Shown: positions 1 through 11,240 of the stretch, one piece after another
Layout: every line of letters begins with the position of its first letter
Numbering within the stretch: position 1 is the first letter of the stretch
From: Nematopogon swammerdamellus
Lineage: Eukaryota; Arthropoda; Insecta; Lepidoptera; Adelidae
NCBI GenBank assembly: GCA_946902875.1
Contig: OX336344.1
Location: 21,039,791 to 21,103,790, forward strand
Direction of reading: 5' to 3'
DNA length: 64,000 nucleotides
The notes under the pieces: model-generated
The model's input: only the letters and a program-made list of their open reading frames with translations
Told to the model about the DNA's origin: nothing
Database searches by the model: none
Made by a program: the position numbers and the translations under genes

Positions 1-158
1 TATGTAAATAGTTCGTGTTTTCCGTCCAGTTTAGTGTAGCCGACATGAAATGAAGGGAAGCACTGACATGGCACCTAGTTCACCCTGTGTTATGGGCTGA
101 CATCGCGGATGTTGTAGGTGATGTAGCCAACCGTGTCAGGTTCCATAAAAAAAAAAAA
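1..158 (+). mobile_element. SINE family A, 3' part, cut by window edge
   Basis: Starts mid-body and ends in CATAAAAA. Same sequence as the ends of the full copies at 1604, 3053 and 4502. Confidence 0.9.
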
Positions 159-390
159 GGTAAGTAGTATATACATAGGTATACCATTAAATAACATGTT
201 GCCAATTAAAGAAGGCCAGTCTCCACAAATATCACCCGCTCACGAGCATTACGCCAGGGCCAGCCGTCGCCTCTCTCAACCATATTTGAGGGTGAGAGGC
301 GACCCGGACCAGCATGCACTACCCCAGCGACAACTCTAGAAAGTATGAAGAATTCTATTTATTAATTTTTTTCAATTATTTTGCCAAGGT

Positions 391-726
391 TGTTTTTTTT
401 TATTTTTTTTTTTATTGAAACTGACACGGTTGGCTACATCACCTACAACATCCGTGATGTCAGCCCATAACACCGGGTGAACTTGGTGCCACGTCAGTGC
501 TTCCCTTCGGTCGTGCCGGCTACGCTGAACTGGACGGAAAACACAAACTATTTACATAGCCGTTTCGACCGACCTTTCATTCAGTGCGGTGGTACCAACC
601 CGGGCGGGTTAAACCCTACCACCTAGTAATATAAGAAGGGAGTCATATCCCTTAGTCGCCTTTTACGACATACACGGGGAGCGATGCAGTGGGGCTATTC
701 TTTTAAAATACCGGCCCCACACGGTA
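391..726 (-). mobile_element. SINE family A, head + body form (array copy 1)
   Basis: Reverse-strand copy from the T run to the CACACGGTAC head. The tRNA/5S module is absent; the head joins the body directly. Repeated in copies 2-4 of the array. Confidence 0.9.
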
Positions 727-894
727 CATACTCTCTGCCTCTCAACGCCACTCACCCATAGTTACTTATTAAGTAATATCAGGTGTAAAAATACTTTGTC
801 AAGATTTAATGCGTAATTTGTAACAACTCAATAATATTACTACAATACACACACATGCATGTAGTCTGAGCATGTGTATATAAAAAAATATTAA

Positions 895-1030
895 GATTTT
901 TTTTTATTTTTTTTTTTATGTGAACCAGCATGTGTGGCTGTGCCGAGGGACCAATGGTGCAGTCGACAGAGCCAAAATCACCTCTCCTCGCGAAACCACG
1001 CTCAGTTAGGTGCCATGCCAGCAGAAGATA
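895..1030 (-). mobile_element. LINE L2-type 3' tail (array copy 1)
   Basis: Reverse complement matches the L2 3' end at 46740-46850, including GCCACCCATGCTGG and the terminal A run. Only the tail is present, as expected for a 5'-truncated insertion. Confidence 0.75.
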
Positions 1031-1130
1031 CTTTAAATATCAAGTTGTCAATCAATGGGTTAATAAAATTGAGGTACTAATCATAATAACTAGACAAGCG
1101 TTTAATAATTATGCAGTCAGGTAAGGTTCG

Positions 1131-1604
1131 TACCGTGTGGCGTCGGTACTTAAAAAGAATAGCCCCACTGCATCTCTCCCCGTCGCATGTCGTAAAAGTC
1201 GACTAAGGGATAAGAAAATTCGTCAGCCTCGGTAGCTCAGTGGCGCGGTTGGTTAGTCAACTGTTTTTAAGCAACGCTGAGCGCGGTCAGTGATTGGATG
1301 GGTGACCGCTCGACCGTTGGAGGCTGACCGTGGTTCGGATTCCACGTTAAACTGTAGGTCCCTTCCCTTCTTACCTTACTAGGTGGTAGGGTTTATCCCG
1401 GCCGGGTTGGTACCACCGCACTGAACGAAACGTCGGTCGAAACGGCTATGTAAATAGTTCGTGTTTTCCGTCCAGTTTAGTGTAGCCGACATGAAATGAA
1501 GGGAAGCACTGACATGGCACCTAGTTCACCCTGTGTTATGGGCTGACATCGCGGATGTTGTAGGTGATGTAGCCAACCGTGTCAGGTTCCATAAAAAAAA
1601 AAAA
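1131..1604 (+). mobile_element. SINE family A, head + tRNA/5S + body (array copy 1/2)
   Basis: Order: head module (1131-1221); tRNA/5S module from GTCAGCCTCGG (1222), with A box TAGCTCAGTGG, a 5S-like stretch ending TGGATGGGTGACCGC, and B box GGTTCGGATTCC; body; then A run. This is the most complete arrangement of the family. Confidence 0.9.
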
Positions 1605-1838
1605 GGTAAGTAGTATATACATAGGTATACCATTAAATAACATGTTGCCAATTAAAGAAGGCCAGTCTCCACAAATATCACCCGCTCACGAGCATTACGC
1701 CAGGGCCAGCCGTCGCCTCTCTCAACCATATTTGAGGGTGAGAGGCGACCCGGACCAGCATGCACTACCCCAGCGGCAACTCTATGAAGTATGAGGAATT
1801 CTATTTATTAATTTTTTTCAATTATTTTGCCAAGGTTG

Positions 1839-2173
1839 TTTTTTTTTATTTTTTTTTTTATTGAAACTGACACGGTTGGCTACATCACCTACAACATCCG
1901 TGATGTCAGCCCATAACACCGGGTGAACTTGGTGCCACGTCAGTGCTTCCCTTCGGTCGTGCCGGCTACGCTGAACTGGACGGAAAACACAAACTATTTA
2001 CATAGCCGTTTCGACCGACCTTTCATTCAGTGCGGTGGTACCAACCCGGGCGGGTTAAACCCTACCACCTAGTAATATAAGAAGGGAGTCATATCCCTTA
2101 GTCGCCTTTTACGACATACACGGGGAGCGATGCAGTGGGGCTATTCTTTTAAAATACCGGCCCCACACGGTAC
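1839..2173 (-). mobile_element. SINE family A, head + body (array copy 2)
   Basis: Same as 391-726, one repeat unit later. Confidence 0.9.
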
Positions 2174-2342
2174 ATACTCTCTGCCTCTCAACGCCACTCA
2201 CCCATAGTTACTTATTAAGTAATATCAGGTGTAAAAATACTTTGTCAAGATTTAATGCGTAATTTGTAACAACTCAATAATATTACTACAATACACACAC
2301 ATGCATGTAGTCTGAGCATGTGTATATAAAAAAATATTAAGA

Positions 2343-2478
2343 TTTTTTTTGTTTTTTTTTTTTTTATGTGAACCAGCATGGGTGGCTGTGCCGAGGGACC
2401 AATGGTGCAGTCGACAGAGCCAAAATCACCTCTCCTCGCGAAACCACGCTCAGTTAGGTGCCATGCCAGCAGAAGATA
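2343..2478 (-). mobile_element. LINE L2-type 3' tail (array copy 2)
   Basis: Same as 895-1030, with a longer T run and GGGTGG in place of TGTGG. Confidence 0.75.
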
Positions 2479-2578
2479 CTTTAAATATCAAGTTGTCAAT
2501 CAATGGGTTAATAAAATTGAGGTACTAATCATAATAACTAGACAAGCGTTTAATAATTATGCAGTCAGGTAAGGTTCG

Positions 2579-3053
2579 TACCGTGTGGCGTCGGTACTTA
2601 AAAAGAATAGCCCCACTGCATCTCTCCCCGTCGCATGTCGTAAAAGTCGACTAAGGGATAAGAAAATTCGTCAGCCTCGGTAGCTCAGTGGCGCGGTTGG
2701 TTAGTCAACTGTTTTTAAGCAACGCTGAGCGCGGTCAGTGATTGGATGGGTGACCGCTCGACCGTTGGAGGCTGACCGTGGTTCGGATTCCACGTTAAAC
2801 TGTAGGTCCCTTCCCTTCTTACCTTACTAGGTGGTAGGGTTTATCCCGGCCGGGTTGGTACCACCGCACTGAACGAAACGTCGGTCGAAACGGCTATGTA
2901 AATAGTTCGTGTTTTCCGTCCAGTTTAGTGTAGCCGACATGAAATGAAGGGAAGCACTGACATGGCACCTAGTTCACCCTGTGTTATGGGCTGACATCGC
3001 GGATGTTGTAGGTGATGTAGCCAACCGTGTCAGGTTCCATAAAAAAAAAAAAA
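2579..3053 (+). mobile_element. SINE family A, full (array copy 2/3)
   Basis: Same as 1131-1604, with one extra A in the tail. Confidence 0.9.
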
Positions 3054-3287
3054 GGTAAGTAGTATATACATAGGTATACCATTAAATAACATGTTGCCAA
3101 TTAAAGAAGGCCAGTCTCCACAAATATCACCCGCTCACGAGCATTACGCCAGGGCCAGCCGTCGCCTCTCTCAACCATATTTGAGGGTGAGAGGCGACCC
3201 GGACCAGCATGCACTACCCCAGCGGCAACTCTATGAAGTATGAGGAATTCTATTTATTAATTTTTTTCAATTATTTTGCCAAGGTTG

Positions 3288-3622
3288 TTTTTTTTTATTT
3301 TTTTTTTTATTGAAACTGACACGGTTGGCTACATCACCTACAACATCCGTGATGTCAGCCCATAACACCGGGTGAACTTGGTGCCACGTCAGTGCTTCCC
3401 TTCGGTCGTGCCGGCTACGCTGAACTGGACGGAAAACACAAACTATTTACATAGCCGTTTCGACCGACCTTTCATTCAGTGCGGTGGTACCAACCCGGGC
3501 GGGTTAAACCCTACCACCTAGTAATATAAGAAGGGAGTCATATCCCTTAGTCGCCTTTTACGACATACACGGGGAGCGATGCAGTGGGGCTATTCTTTTA
3601 AAATACCGGCCCCACACGGTAC
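3288..3622 (-). mobile_element. SINE family A, head + body (array copy 3)
   Basis: Same as 391-726. Confidence 0.9.
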
Positions 3623-3792
3623 ATACTCTCTGCCTCTCAACGCCACTCACCCATAGTTACTTATTAAGTAATATCAGGTGTAAAAATACTTTGTCAAGAT
3701 TTAATGCGTAATTTGTAACAACTCAATAATATTACTACAATACACACACATGCATGTAGTCTGAGCATGTGTATATAAAAAAATATTAAGAT

Positions 3793-3928
3793 TTTTTTTG
3801 TTTTTTTTTTTTTTTATGTGAACCAGCATGGGTGGCTGTGCCGAGGGACCAATGGTGCAGTCGACAGAGCCAAAATCACCTCTCCTCGCGAAACCACGCT
3901 CAGTTAGGTGCCATGCCAGCAGAAGATA
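3793..3928 (-). mobile_element. LINE L2-type 3' tail (array copy 3)
   Basis: Same as 2343-2478. Confidence 0.75.
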
Positions 3929-4028
3929 CTTTAAATATCAAGTTGTCAATCAATGGGTTAATAAAATTGAGGTACTAATCATAATAACTAGACAAGCGTT
4001 TAATAATTATGCAGTCAGGTAAGGTTCG

Positions 4029-4502
4029 TACCGTGTGGCGTCGGTACTTAAAAAGAATAGCCCCACTGCATCTCTCCCCGTCGCATGTCGTAAAAGTCGA
4101 CTAAGGGATAAGAAAATTCGTCAGCCTCGGTAGCTCAGTGGCGCGGTTGGTTAGTCAACTGTTTTTAAGCAACGCTGAGCGCGGTCAGTGATTGGATGGG
4201 TGACCGCTCGACCGTTGGAGGCTGACCGTGGTTCGGATTCCACGTTAAACTGTAGGTCCCTTCCCTTCTTACCTTACTAGGTGGTAGGGTTTATCCCGGC
4301 CGGGTTGGTACCACCGCACTGAACGAAACGTCGGTCGAAACGGCTATGTAAATAGTTCGTGTTTTCCGTCCAGTTTAGTGTAGCCGACATGAAATGAAGG
4401 GAAGCACTGACATGGCACCTAGTTCACCCTGTGTTATGGGCTGACATCGCGGATGTTGTAGGTGATGTAGCCAACCGTGTCAGGTTCCATAAAAAAAAAA
4501 AA
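4029..4502 (+). mobile_element. SINE family A, full (array copy 3/4)
   Basis: Same as 1131-1604. Confidence 0.9.
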
Positions 4503-4735
4503 GGTAAGTAGTATATACATAGGTATACCATTAAATAACATGTTGCCAATTAAAGAAGGCCAGTCTCCACAAATATCACCCGCTCACGAGCATTACGCCA
4601 GGGCCAGCCGTCGCCTCTCTCAACCATATTTGAGGGTGAGAGGCGACCCGGACCAGCATGCACTACCCCAGCGACAACTCTAGAAAGTATGAAGAATTCT
4701 ATTTATTAATTTTTTTCAATTATTTTGCCAAGGTT

Positions 4736-5071
4736 GTTTTTTTTTATTTTTTTTTTTATTGAAACTGACACGGTTGGCTACATCACCTACAACATCCGTG
4801 ATGTCAGCCCATAACACCGGGTGAACTTGGTGCCACGTCAGTGCTTCCCTTTGGTCGTGCCGGCTACACTGAACTGGACGGAAAACACAAACTATTTACA
4901 TAGCCGTTTCGACCGACCTTTCATTCAGTGCGGTGGTACCAACCCGGGCGGGTTAAACCCTACCACCTAGTAATATAAGAAGGGAGTCATATCCCTTAGT
5001 CGCCTTTTACGACATGCACGGGGAGAGATGCAGTGGGGCTATTCTTTTAAAGTACAGGCCCCACACGGTAC
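4736..5071 (-). mobile_element. SINE family A, head + body, at right edge of array
   Basis: Matches the other reversed copies but carries extra differences from about 4850 on (for example GGGGAGAGATG instead of GGGGAGCGATG). This suggests that the array breakpoint lies inside or near this SINE. Confidence 0.85.
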
Positions 5072-5146
5072 AAATTTTTTTTGGAATCAACTTAATTTTC
5101 GATACAGGTTAACCCCCTGAAAGATCCGGCAAGTATGTATGTGTGT

Positions 5147-5390
5147 GACAGGCTCGCCACCTCTCACCTTAGCACTGTACTTCCACCGAGTCGTGCAGCA
5201 GGTGGGTCTTCGTGCCTTACTTGCTGCTTGATCGATTTAATCTTGTTCGAATACTTTGCGAAACGTGGTGGTCGGTGTTGTGCTGTAATTGACCAGACCA
5301 GACCAGAGTTCTTGCAGCACAACACCGATTACTCTGCTTACCCCGATTGTCGGGATTCAGGGTGTGTGATATTGTATGTATGCATGTCTA
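5147..5390 (+). mobile_element. SINE family B, headless copy
   Basis: Starts in GACAGGCTCGCCACC, contains the family hairpin (GGTGTTGTGCTG ... CAGCACAACACC) and ends in a TATG-type simple repeat. The shared head module is missing. Confidence 0.8.
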
Positions 5391-5608
5391 TTGATTTCCG
5401 CGATTTTCGGCCACACAAATCTCATAATATCCGCTTAGGCAAATGCCTCTTACGAACCAGCCAAGCGTAGTATCAAATATTGGCTTTGCGAGCGAACGAC
5501 ACGCAGAAACCTTGATTGATTAGTGTGCTATTGTGGACACTGCACGCTCTGGCTCTCCATTCATACTCTTTGTCGACAAGAGATGGATCAATATACAATA
5601 CTATAGCA
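5391..5608. other. Unassigned sequence
   Basis: No repeat partner in the window and no convincing coding signal. Short frames here are not supported by composition or motif. Confidence 0.5.
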
Positions 5609-5950
5609 CAGTGGTGCCCATACTTTTTTCTATGAAGATCTACCTACAAAAAATTAAAGGTTGTGAGATCGACAGTTGTACCAAAGGTTTTCGTTGTTCA
5701 ATAATTTGTTGTAATTTTTGTTTGAATTGAAAACTATGGTCATTATTACATATTCTATATATTTGTTACTATTGCGCATTGCGGTCCTTGTGGAAGACGA
5801 CACTACCTGGAAAATGTTAAGTCACATCAAATATGATGAATACTTCGATGTTTCTACGAGTCACTTCTTGCTCTACATATTTTCAGCGATCGACCTAAAA
5901 GCCTCTTGCGATCGACCGGTCGATCGCGATCGACCGTTTGGGCACCACTG
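5609..5950. mobile_element. hAT-type MITE (342 bp)
   Basis: Termini CAGTGGTGCCCA and TGGGCACCACTG form a perfect 12-bp inverted repeat of hAT style. ATAGCA abuts both ends (5603-5608 and 5951-5956). hAT normally makes 8-bp duplications, so two bases may have changed. Inside, 5908-5927 is a perfect 20-bp palindrome built on GCGATCGACC. No transposase frame, so it is non-autonomous. Confidence 0.8.
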
Positions 5951-6055
5951 ATAGCATCTCTAGTAGACACGTTTTAGGGTTCCGTACTGTGCGGGATGGC
6001 GGATTGCCTCGTTACGCACCAAACGCACTAAAATGAAAACGAAAGCATCAATTTT

Positions 6056-6442
6056 GTCAGTCTCGATAGATCAGTGGTGCAGACAGTCGACTGTTGCTAT
6101 TGATTGTTAAGCCACGCTGGGCGCGGTCAGTGCTTGGATGGGTGACCGCTCGACCGTTGGAAGCTGACCGTGTTTCGGATTCCACGTAAAACTCTAGGTC
6201 CCTTCCCTTCCTACCATACTCGGTGGTAGGGTTAAACCCGCCCGGATTGGTACCGCCGCACTGAATGAAACGTCGTCGGTCGAAACGGCTATGCAAATAG
6301 TTTGTGTTTTCCGTCCAGTTCAGTGTAGCCGGCACGATCGAAGGGAAGCACTGACATGGCACCTAATTCACCCGGTGTTATGGGCTGACATCGCGGATGT
6401 TGTAAGTGATGTAGCCACCGTGTCAGTTTCCATAAAAAAAAT
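6056..6442 (+). mobile_element. SINE family A, tRNA/5S + body form
   Basis: Starts at GTCAGTCTCGATAGATCAG (degenerate A box), keeps the 5S-like GGATGGGTGACCGC and a mutated B box, and ends in CATAAAAAAAA. No head module. Confidence 0.9.
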
Positions 6443-6782
6443 ATTAATACTAGTTTGACGTATTTTTGTCATGGGCCGCGGGCCCCTAGGGGGCGCTGGG
6501 CCCATAGGCCCACATTGCCTATATGCATAATCCGGGACTGGCATCCAAGTGCAAGAGCGAGATTCCAACAAAAGAATTAGCTATCGAGTTTCCGAGGATA
6601 ATCGCGTCATTGTGTGGTTCCGATGAAGAATCAAGGGCGTATCAAATTACTGCATTTCACCGTGGATAATCGTAGGCGAATCTCCTCGTAAATAGTTTTT
6701 TACTTCCGTAGTGATATAATCATCTACGTAACCCACAATCCGAGGGATTGCTGGTAGATAATGCCTTTAATGGAGTGGATGG
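6443..6782. other. Unassigned sequence
   Basis: Includes a GC block around 6475-6520. No gene or repeat recognised. Confidence 0.4.
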
Positions 6783-6878
6783 ATGAGAAGAGCGGAAGAC
6801 CGCGTGTGGTGGCGTGCCTTGGGAGAGGCCTATGTCCAGCAGTGGACCGATACAGGCTGATGATGATGATGATGATGA
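6783..6878 (+). mobile_element. RTE-type LINE 3' end
   Basis: Carries the end of a reading frame (GGCCTATGTCCAGCAGTGGAC) followed by a GAT/ATG simple repeat, a typical 3' end of RTE-clade LINEs in Lepidoptera. Family knowledge, not searched. Confidence 0.6.
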
Positions 6879-6935
6879 ATGCCTTTAGACTTTGCGTCCG
6901 CCTTTTGACACTTTGACACCCTTCCTTAAAAGAGA

Positions 6936-7265
6936 AAAAAAGGCCAAGTGCGAGTCGAACTCGCGCACCGAGTGTTGCGCATCGCCATGTAATGGTCAAC
7001 GCCACTCACGCTATCTATGATTAGTTAAAATGCTTTATATTCTTTTCGGTAGATGGCTCGCATAAACTTTTTAGTTTCTTGTATGTAAAGTAAAAAATTC
7101 ACGGGGATCTACCCCGTGAATTTTTTACTTTTTATTATTTTTATTATTTGTTGTTATAACGGTCAAAATAACACATATTCTGCGAAAATTTCAGCGGGCT
7201 ACCTATTACGGTTCAAGACATACAGCCCTCGGACAGACAGACGGATACCCGCGCCGGGCTGTCTA
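6936..7265 (+). mobile_element. SINE-like family C (tRNA-related head)
   Basis: Begins GGCCAAGTGCGAGTCGAAC and runs to the CCTCGGACAGACAGACGG region. A perfect hairpin with 20-bp arms (7087-7106 and 7112-7131, 5-nt loop) has replaced part of the normal element. Confidence 0.8.
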
Positions 7266-7617
7266 TAAAAAAAATATCAATGTTTATGATATTGTAAAAA
7301 CTTGTATAATTACAACTTAGGTATTTACCCTATATTATGCAGTTATTTGTTGTATTTTAACGTTCAAACACGTTTAAGTGACGAATTATGTAATTTTAGG
7401 TAAGTACCATAAAATTATATTTTGTTCCGGTTACTTGAGCAGGAAAATTGCCCTGAAATTAAACCGTGAGATTGTGTTTGACTGAATAGTTATATTTTGC
7501 GCTTACCTATCATGACTTAAGAAGAATACAAAATGTGCAATTTCATTATTATTTTATACAATATAATATGAGGTATATAATTTATTTTAAGGATGATTAT
7601 TTTAATTTCTAAAATCG
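7266..7617. other. AT-rich unassigned sequence
   Basis: About 350 bp of AT-rich DNA without a supported gene or repeat match. Confidence 0.5.
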
Positions 7618-7886
7618 CAGATTAGGTCCTGCTTGGAGTACTGATCGCACTTGTGGGATGGCTCAGCCAAATACCAGCTTGCGCCTTTGGACTCGATCCA
7701 GCGTCGAGCCGTGCGACCAGTGGATGACCCCGACGTGTCCCGCGATCTAGAACCACTGCAACTTCGGAGGGATGTCGGCGCTCTAAGTGTGTTCTGTCGC
7801 TTATTCCACGGGGAGTGCTCGGAGGAGCTGTTTAACGCGATTCCGCCATCCCCTTTTCACCTCCGTACAACGCGCACTTTTTTTCC
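7618..7886 (+). pseudogene. LINE L1 fragment, C-terminal region of the RT protein
   Basis: Nucleotide match to 34978-35231 of the large L1 copy (GGACTCGATCCAGCGTCGAGC). Encodes the region after the reverse transcriptase domain, with substitutions such as a VRPVDDP stretch where L1 reads VRLVGDP. It is truncated at both ends and breaks at 7886 into a reversed RTE piece. Confidence 0.85.
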
Positions 7887-8080
7887 AGCGGTTGTCGTAT
7901 CTTCGGTTGACGTGCCCAGCCCATTGTCACTTGAGCCTGTGTCCAATATCGACTACTCTGGTGCGTCGACGGTTTACCTCGTTACGCATCATGCCGCTTA
8001 GCGATATTCGGCATGGCTCGCTCCATTGCTTGCTGGGCAACCTTCAAGCTTTCGTCAACAGCGACCGTCAAAGTAGGTAC
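7887..8080 (-). pseudogene. RTE-type LINE fragment
   Basis: The reverse strand encodes KVAQQAMERAM followed by a degenerate stretch and MGWARQ, resembling the conserved C-terminal part of insect RTE reverse transcriptases (VAQRAMERAM ... QWAGH). It contains a stop and is too short to be functional. Confidence 0.6.
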
Positions 8081-9653
8081 ACTTATCAAACCCGGACGTT
8101 ATAACGGGAGGACGCCACTGGTCATAAATATGGATATTTCCTCTCACAATATCTGCGCTTTCCTTCCTTTTCACCTGTTTTTCATCAGTCATCCACTATG
8201 GCCAGACCCGATTCAGCGGGCGCTGGCCGCGCTCAACCGAATGTTGGTCATGTCTCCGGATCTAGACGTCTTCAACTGCAATACTAAAAGTCTTTCAAAA
8301 GTACGCGGTGAGATACGTTGAGCTAACTTGGAAATATATTCTACGTTGTTAAAATGTTGGGGCTTGCCCTAGAGTAATAATGTACCTAATATGTAGATAA
8401 ATAAATGTTCTCTACCTTTATCAGTTTGTACTATAGTATATTTTATATTGTTGTCTGTGTGTGTTGGTGTTTTTATTCCATTATTGGTGTGCTATTACAA
8501 AACGGGCTCCCCCGCGATTACATCACTTTCGATCTACTGTGCTTAATTAATTATTTTTTTTCCTTTTTTTGTAAGTACACTTTTTTAGTTTTTCGTAGTT
8601 GAATTGTGTAAAATTTGTATGTTATTTTTATGATCTAATTCCTTTTAAATAGCCTTTCCAAGCTCTAGACAACGATAGGTACCCCACTCTATGATGTTTG
8701 AAGAAAAAACAATTTTTTGCAAAGTTTGGCATAATGGCACTAGGCGGCGGCAATAAAATAATTTTATAAAAATAAAAAAAATTAAAATAACGAAACCATT
8801 GCGTGCGATATATTTTGATTAAATCGTCTTTTCATGCTCTTGAAAATGATATGCCACTAGACGTGGTATGAGAAAAACATATTTTATAAGTTTCACAAAT
8901 GGCGCCCACAATTTGTGAATTTTCTTATCGAGACGTCTCCAACAATGCCCCATATTATGCTGAAATCGAAAAAAAAATATCACAATACTCCTTTTGGGTT
9001 CGACGGAGTCGGATAAAAAATAGAGGAAAGATAATCTCGAATGCATATATGTCACATAAATGTCGTATTATCGTAAGGAAATTGTATAAGGAAACAACTA
9101 CCAACACAGTGGTCAGCCTTGCATTGACCCCAAATGAGGTCAGGGCCTGATCTTCTTAAATGCAAGCAGCGGAATAAGCCACGAGTGGCGACCGCCAAAT
9201 CTACTTAACAATTTGTGATGTAAAAAGCCAGTTAAAAAATAGCTGCGCCGGCGCAGCGGCGAATGCATCCGCATTGACAACGAAAGCGCGATGCTACAGT
9301 GCATTAAAATTAATGTAATGCTACATACGACATACAAGATACAATTTCACTCTTTCTGAGCGCCGATGCACCATCAGTAATCAATCACTCACAAACTCAC
9401 AACTTCATTCAGTTTTAATCAAACAGATTTAAATATTTAAAACATAGTTTGAATGCATTTGGTTTTAATTAAATATGTAAAACTTCATCTATCAGAGAGT
9501 ATCGGTAGCTTTTTTTTTGGCAACGCATTTTGATTAACTTCACTTGACAGAAAAAAAAATCATGAAAATGTCTACTTATAAAACCCTAGGTATATTGGAA
9601 GATCGTGACCAAGCAAGATTTTGGAAAAATCAATATCCGTAGATTTTTACTTT
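8081..9653. other. Unassigned, mostly AT-rich sequence
   Basis: No family member found elsewhere in the window. Contains a perfect 16-bp palindrome GCTGCGCCGGCGCAGC at 9242-9257. Open frames here (for example 8405-8602 and 8819-9055) are low-complexity translations without domains and are not called. Confidence 0.5.
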
Positions 9654-10018
9654 TTAGGGTTCCGTATCCGTCGTAAGGGATACGGAACCCTAAACACCCT
9701 ATTACTAAGCCTACGCCGCCATCTGTCTGTCTGTCCGAGGGCTGTATCTCTTGAACCGTAATAGGTAGCCCGTTGGAATTTTCACAAATTATGTGTTAAT
9801 ATGGCCGATATAACAACAAATAATAAAAATAAGAAAAAGTAAATAAATCACGGGGTCTCCATAGAAGAAACTAAAAAGTGTATGCGCGCCATCTACCGAA
9901 AAGAGTATGAACCATTTTAGCCAATATAAAGATGGCGTAAGTGACGCTGACCATGACATGGCGATACGAAAACCTCGGTGCGCGAGTTCGAATAGCACTT
10001 GGCTGGTTTTTTTTTTTT
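9654..10018 (-). mobile_element. SINE-like family C
   Basis: Runs from TTAGGGTTCCGTATCC to the reversed head GCACTTGGCTGG and a T run. The outer end is a hairpin with 16-bp arms (9654-9669 and 9678-9693). Confidence 0.85.
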
Positions 10019-10079
10019 GCTTGAACTCTCGGTTTTGGCTATACAAATAAAAAGCGAATTTTTACTTAAGCAAAAAAAA

Positions 10080-10600
10080 AGCCTACGGTTGCACTCCGGG
10101 GGTGCCGGCAGAAGTGAAAACTTAAACATCAACGTTGTGCATTTTTGAATATTTTGGAATGGTTAGGGAATAATTTCGCACGAATTGTTTTATTTATCAG
10201 TATAAAAGTACTATCATTTATGTGGTAAAATACAATATTCATTTATTGCGCTATCGTAGACAAACATGACAATTTATATTACATAAAACATTTAACACTA
10301 CAGAACTATTATAATTATTTTACATCAAAAAGTTTATTTCTCAGAAAAATCTACTTTCATCCATAATTTCAACGAATCCTACGCTTTTTCGATCAAGCTA
10401 CGGATCTGACGCGAGTTTAACATGTTTTACCCATCTAAAAAAAGTGCCAAGCGCAGCTAAAGAAGTTTCGAATCTTACGCTTTTTCGATCAGGCTACGGA
10501 TCTGACGCGAGTTCTGACGCGAGTTTAACATTTTTTACCCATCTAAAAAAAGTGCCAAGCGCCGCTAAAGAAGTTTTCACTTAAAAAACAAATTTAGCAG
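10080..10600. repeat. Dispersed repeat F with a ~97-bp tandem duplication
   Basis: Begins with GGTTGCACTCCGGGGGTGCC and ends in AAAGTGCCAAGCGCCGC; the same two segments recur at 25408-25579. Inside, the block starting CCTACGCTTTTTCGATCA is duplicated in tandem at about 10378-10475 and 10475-10575; the second copy has an extra TCTGACGCGAG. Confidence 0.75.
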
Positions 10601-10608
10601 ATCCAGTG

Positions 10609-10747
10609 CTGTGTAGCCGACAAGACTAAAGGGAAGAACTAACTTGAAACCTATGTAGTTACGGCAGCAACAGTGTTTGATGGCCTGACATCACGACGGA
10701 TGTCATAGGAGACCATATTATTATTTATCAGCTTCCATAAAAGAACG
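10609..10747 (+). mobile_element. Diverged SINE family A tail
   Basis: GTGTAGCCGACAAGAC, AAGGGAAGAACT, GACATCACGACGGATGTC and CAGCTTCCATAAAA follow the family A body in order, with many changes. This is an old copy. Confidence 0.65.
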
Positions 10748-11140
10748 AATTGGTTGGCAATACAAATTAGAGGGTCTCAAGTAGGTGCTGATAGGCAAAT
10801 ATTCCGGTTTGTTAGAATTTCAAAAGTTTGCAATTCCACAATGTATGGACATAATATGCTGTTGTTGTTGGACATAGACAATGTTTGTGGTTAATTTGAT
10901 TCTCTTTCAGCGATTTGGAGGATTTTAGACTAGGGCGTTTTCAACAGCTATGTAAGACAAGGTTTTATGCAGTTTGTTGACTCGATGTTATGTTGAGGAA
11001 TTTAGAGAAATCGTAGGTACGGGACAATTATTATGGATACATCATGTTTACGAATTTTGCCTACACCTCAATACAATTGTTTTTTTTTTAAATAACAATA
11101 AAACATAGATATCAATAAACTACATATTAATACATAGATA
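10748..11140. other. Unassigned sequence
   Basis: No gene or repeat recognised. Confidence 0.4.
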
Positions 11141-11240
11141 TATTAATACTAATAATAAATCTGTAAGGGATGGTCTACTTTGTTTTATGACATATTACTT
11201 TTGTAGACTCTATGTATGATATGATAATAGTTCATAGTTC
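11141..11240 (+). mobile_element. Lep1-like Helitron, 5' piece
   Basis: ATACTAATAATAAATCTGTA followed by AAGGGATGGTC and GACTCTATGTATGATA matches the start of the complete copy at 61722. It stops where the LINE below begins; its continuation is at about 12556. Confidence 0.75.

Larger units (their letters stand above)
1..5071. repeat. Tandem array of a ~1.45 kb composite unit
   Basis: The same point in the unit recurs at 1, 1447, 2895 and 4345, so periods are 1446, 1448 and 1450 bp and there are about 3.5 copies; the left edge lies outside the window. Each unit holds a family A SINE tail, ~230 bp of other sequence with a 10-bp-stem hairpin (266-302 in copy 1), a reversed family A copy, ~170 bp of other sequence, a reversed LINE L2 tail and a full family A head. 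Copies are nearly identical; period differences are largely in A or T runs. Homology stops at 5071. Short open frames repeated in every unit lie across SINE and spacer and do not look coding. Confidence 0.95.

Noticed and set aside
133..339. 68-71 codon frames repeated at 133, 1579 and 4477, and 64-codon frames at 930, 2378 and 3828
   Set aside because: They are copies of the same tandem unit and run through SINE tail, spacer or reversed LINE tail. Repetition reflects the array, not selection.
1226..1330. 5S rRNA or tRNA genes
   Set aside because: Only promoter-like parts match. The 5S-like stretch lacks both ends of 5S rRNA, the tRNA-like parts lack a foldable anticodon arm, and they occur as parts of dispersed SINEs.
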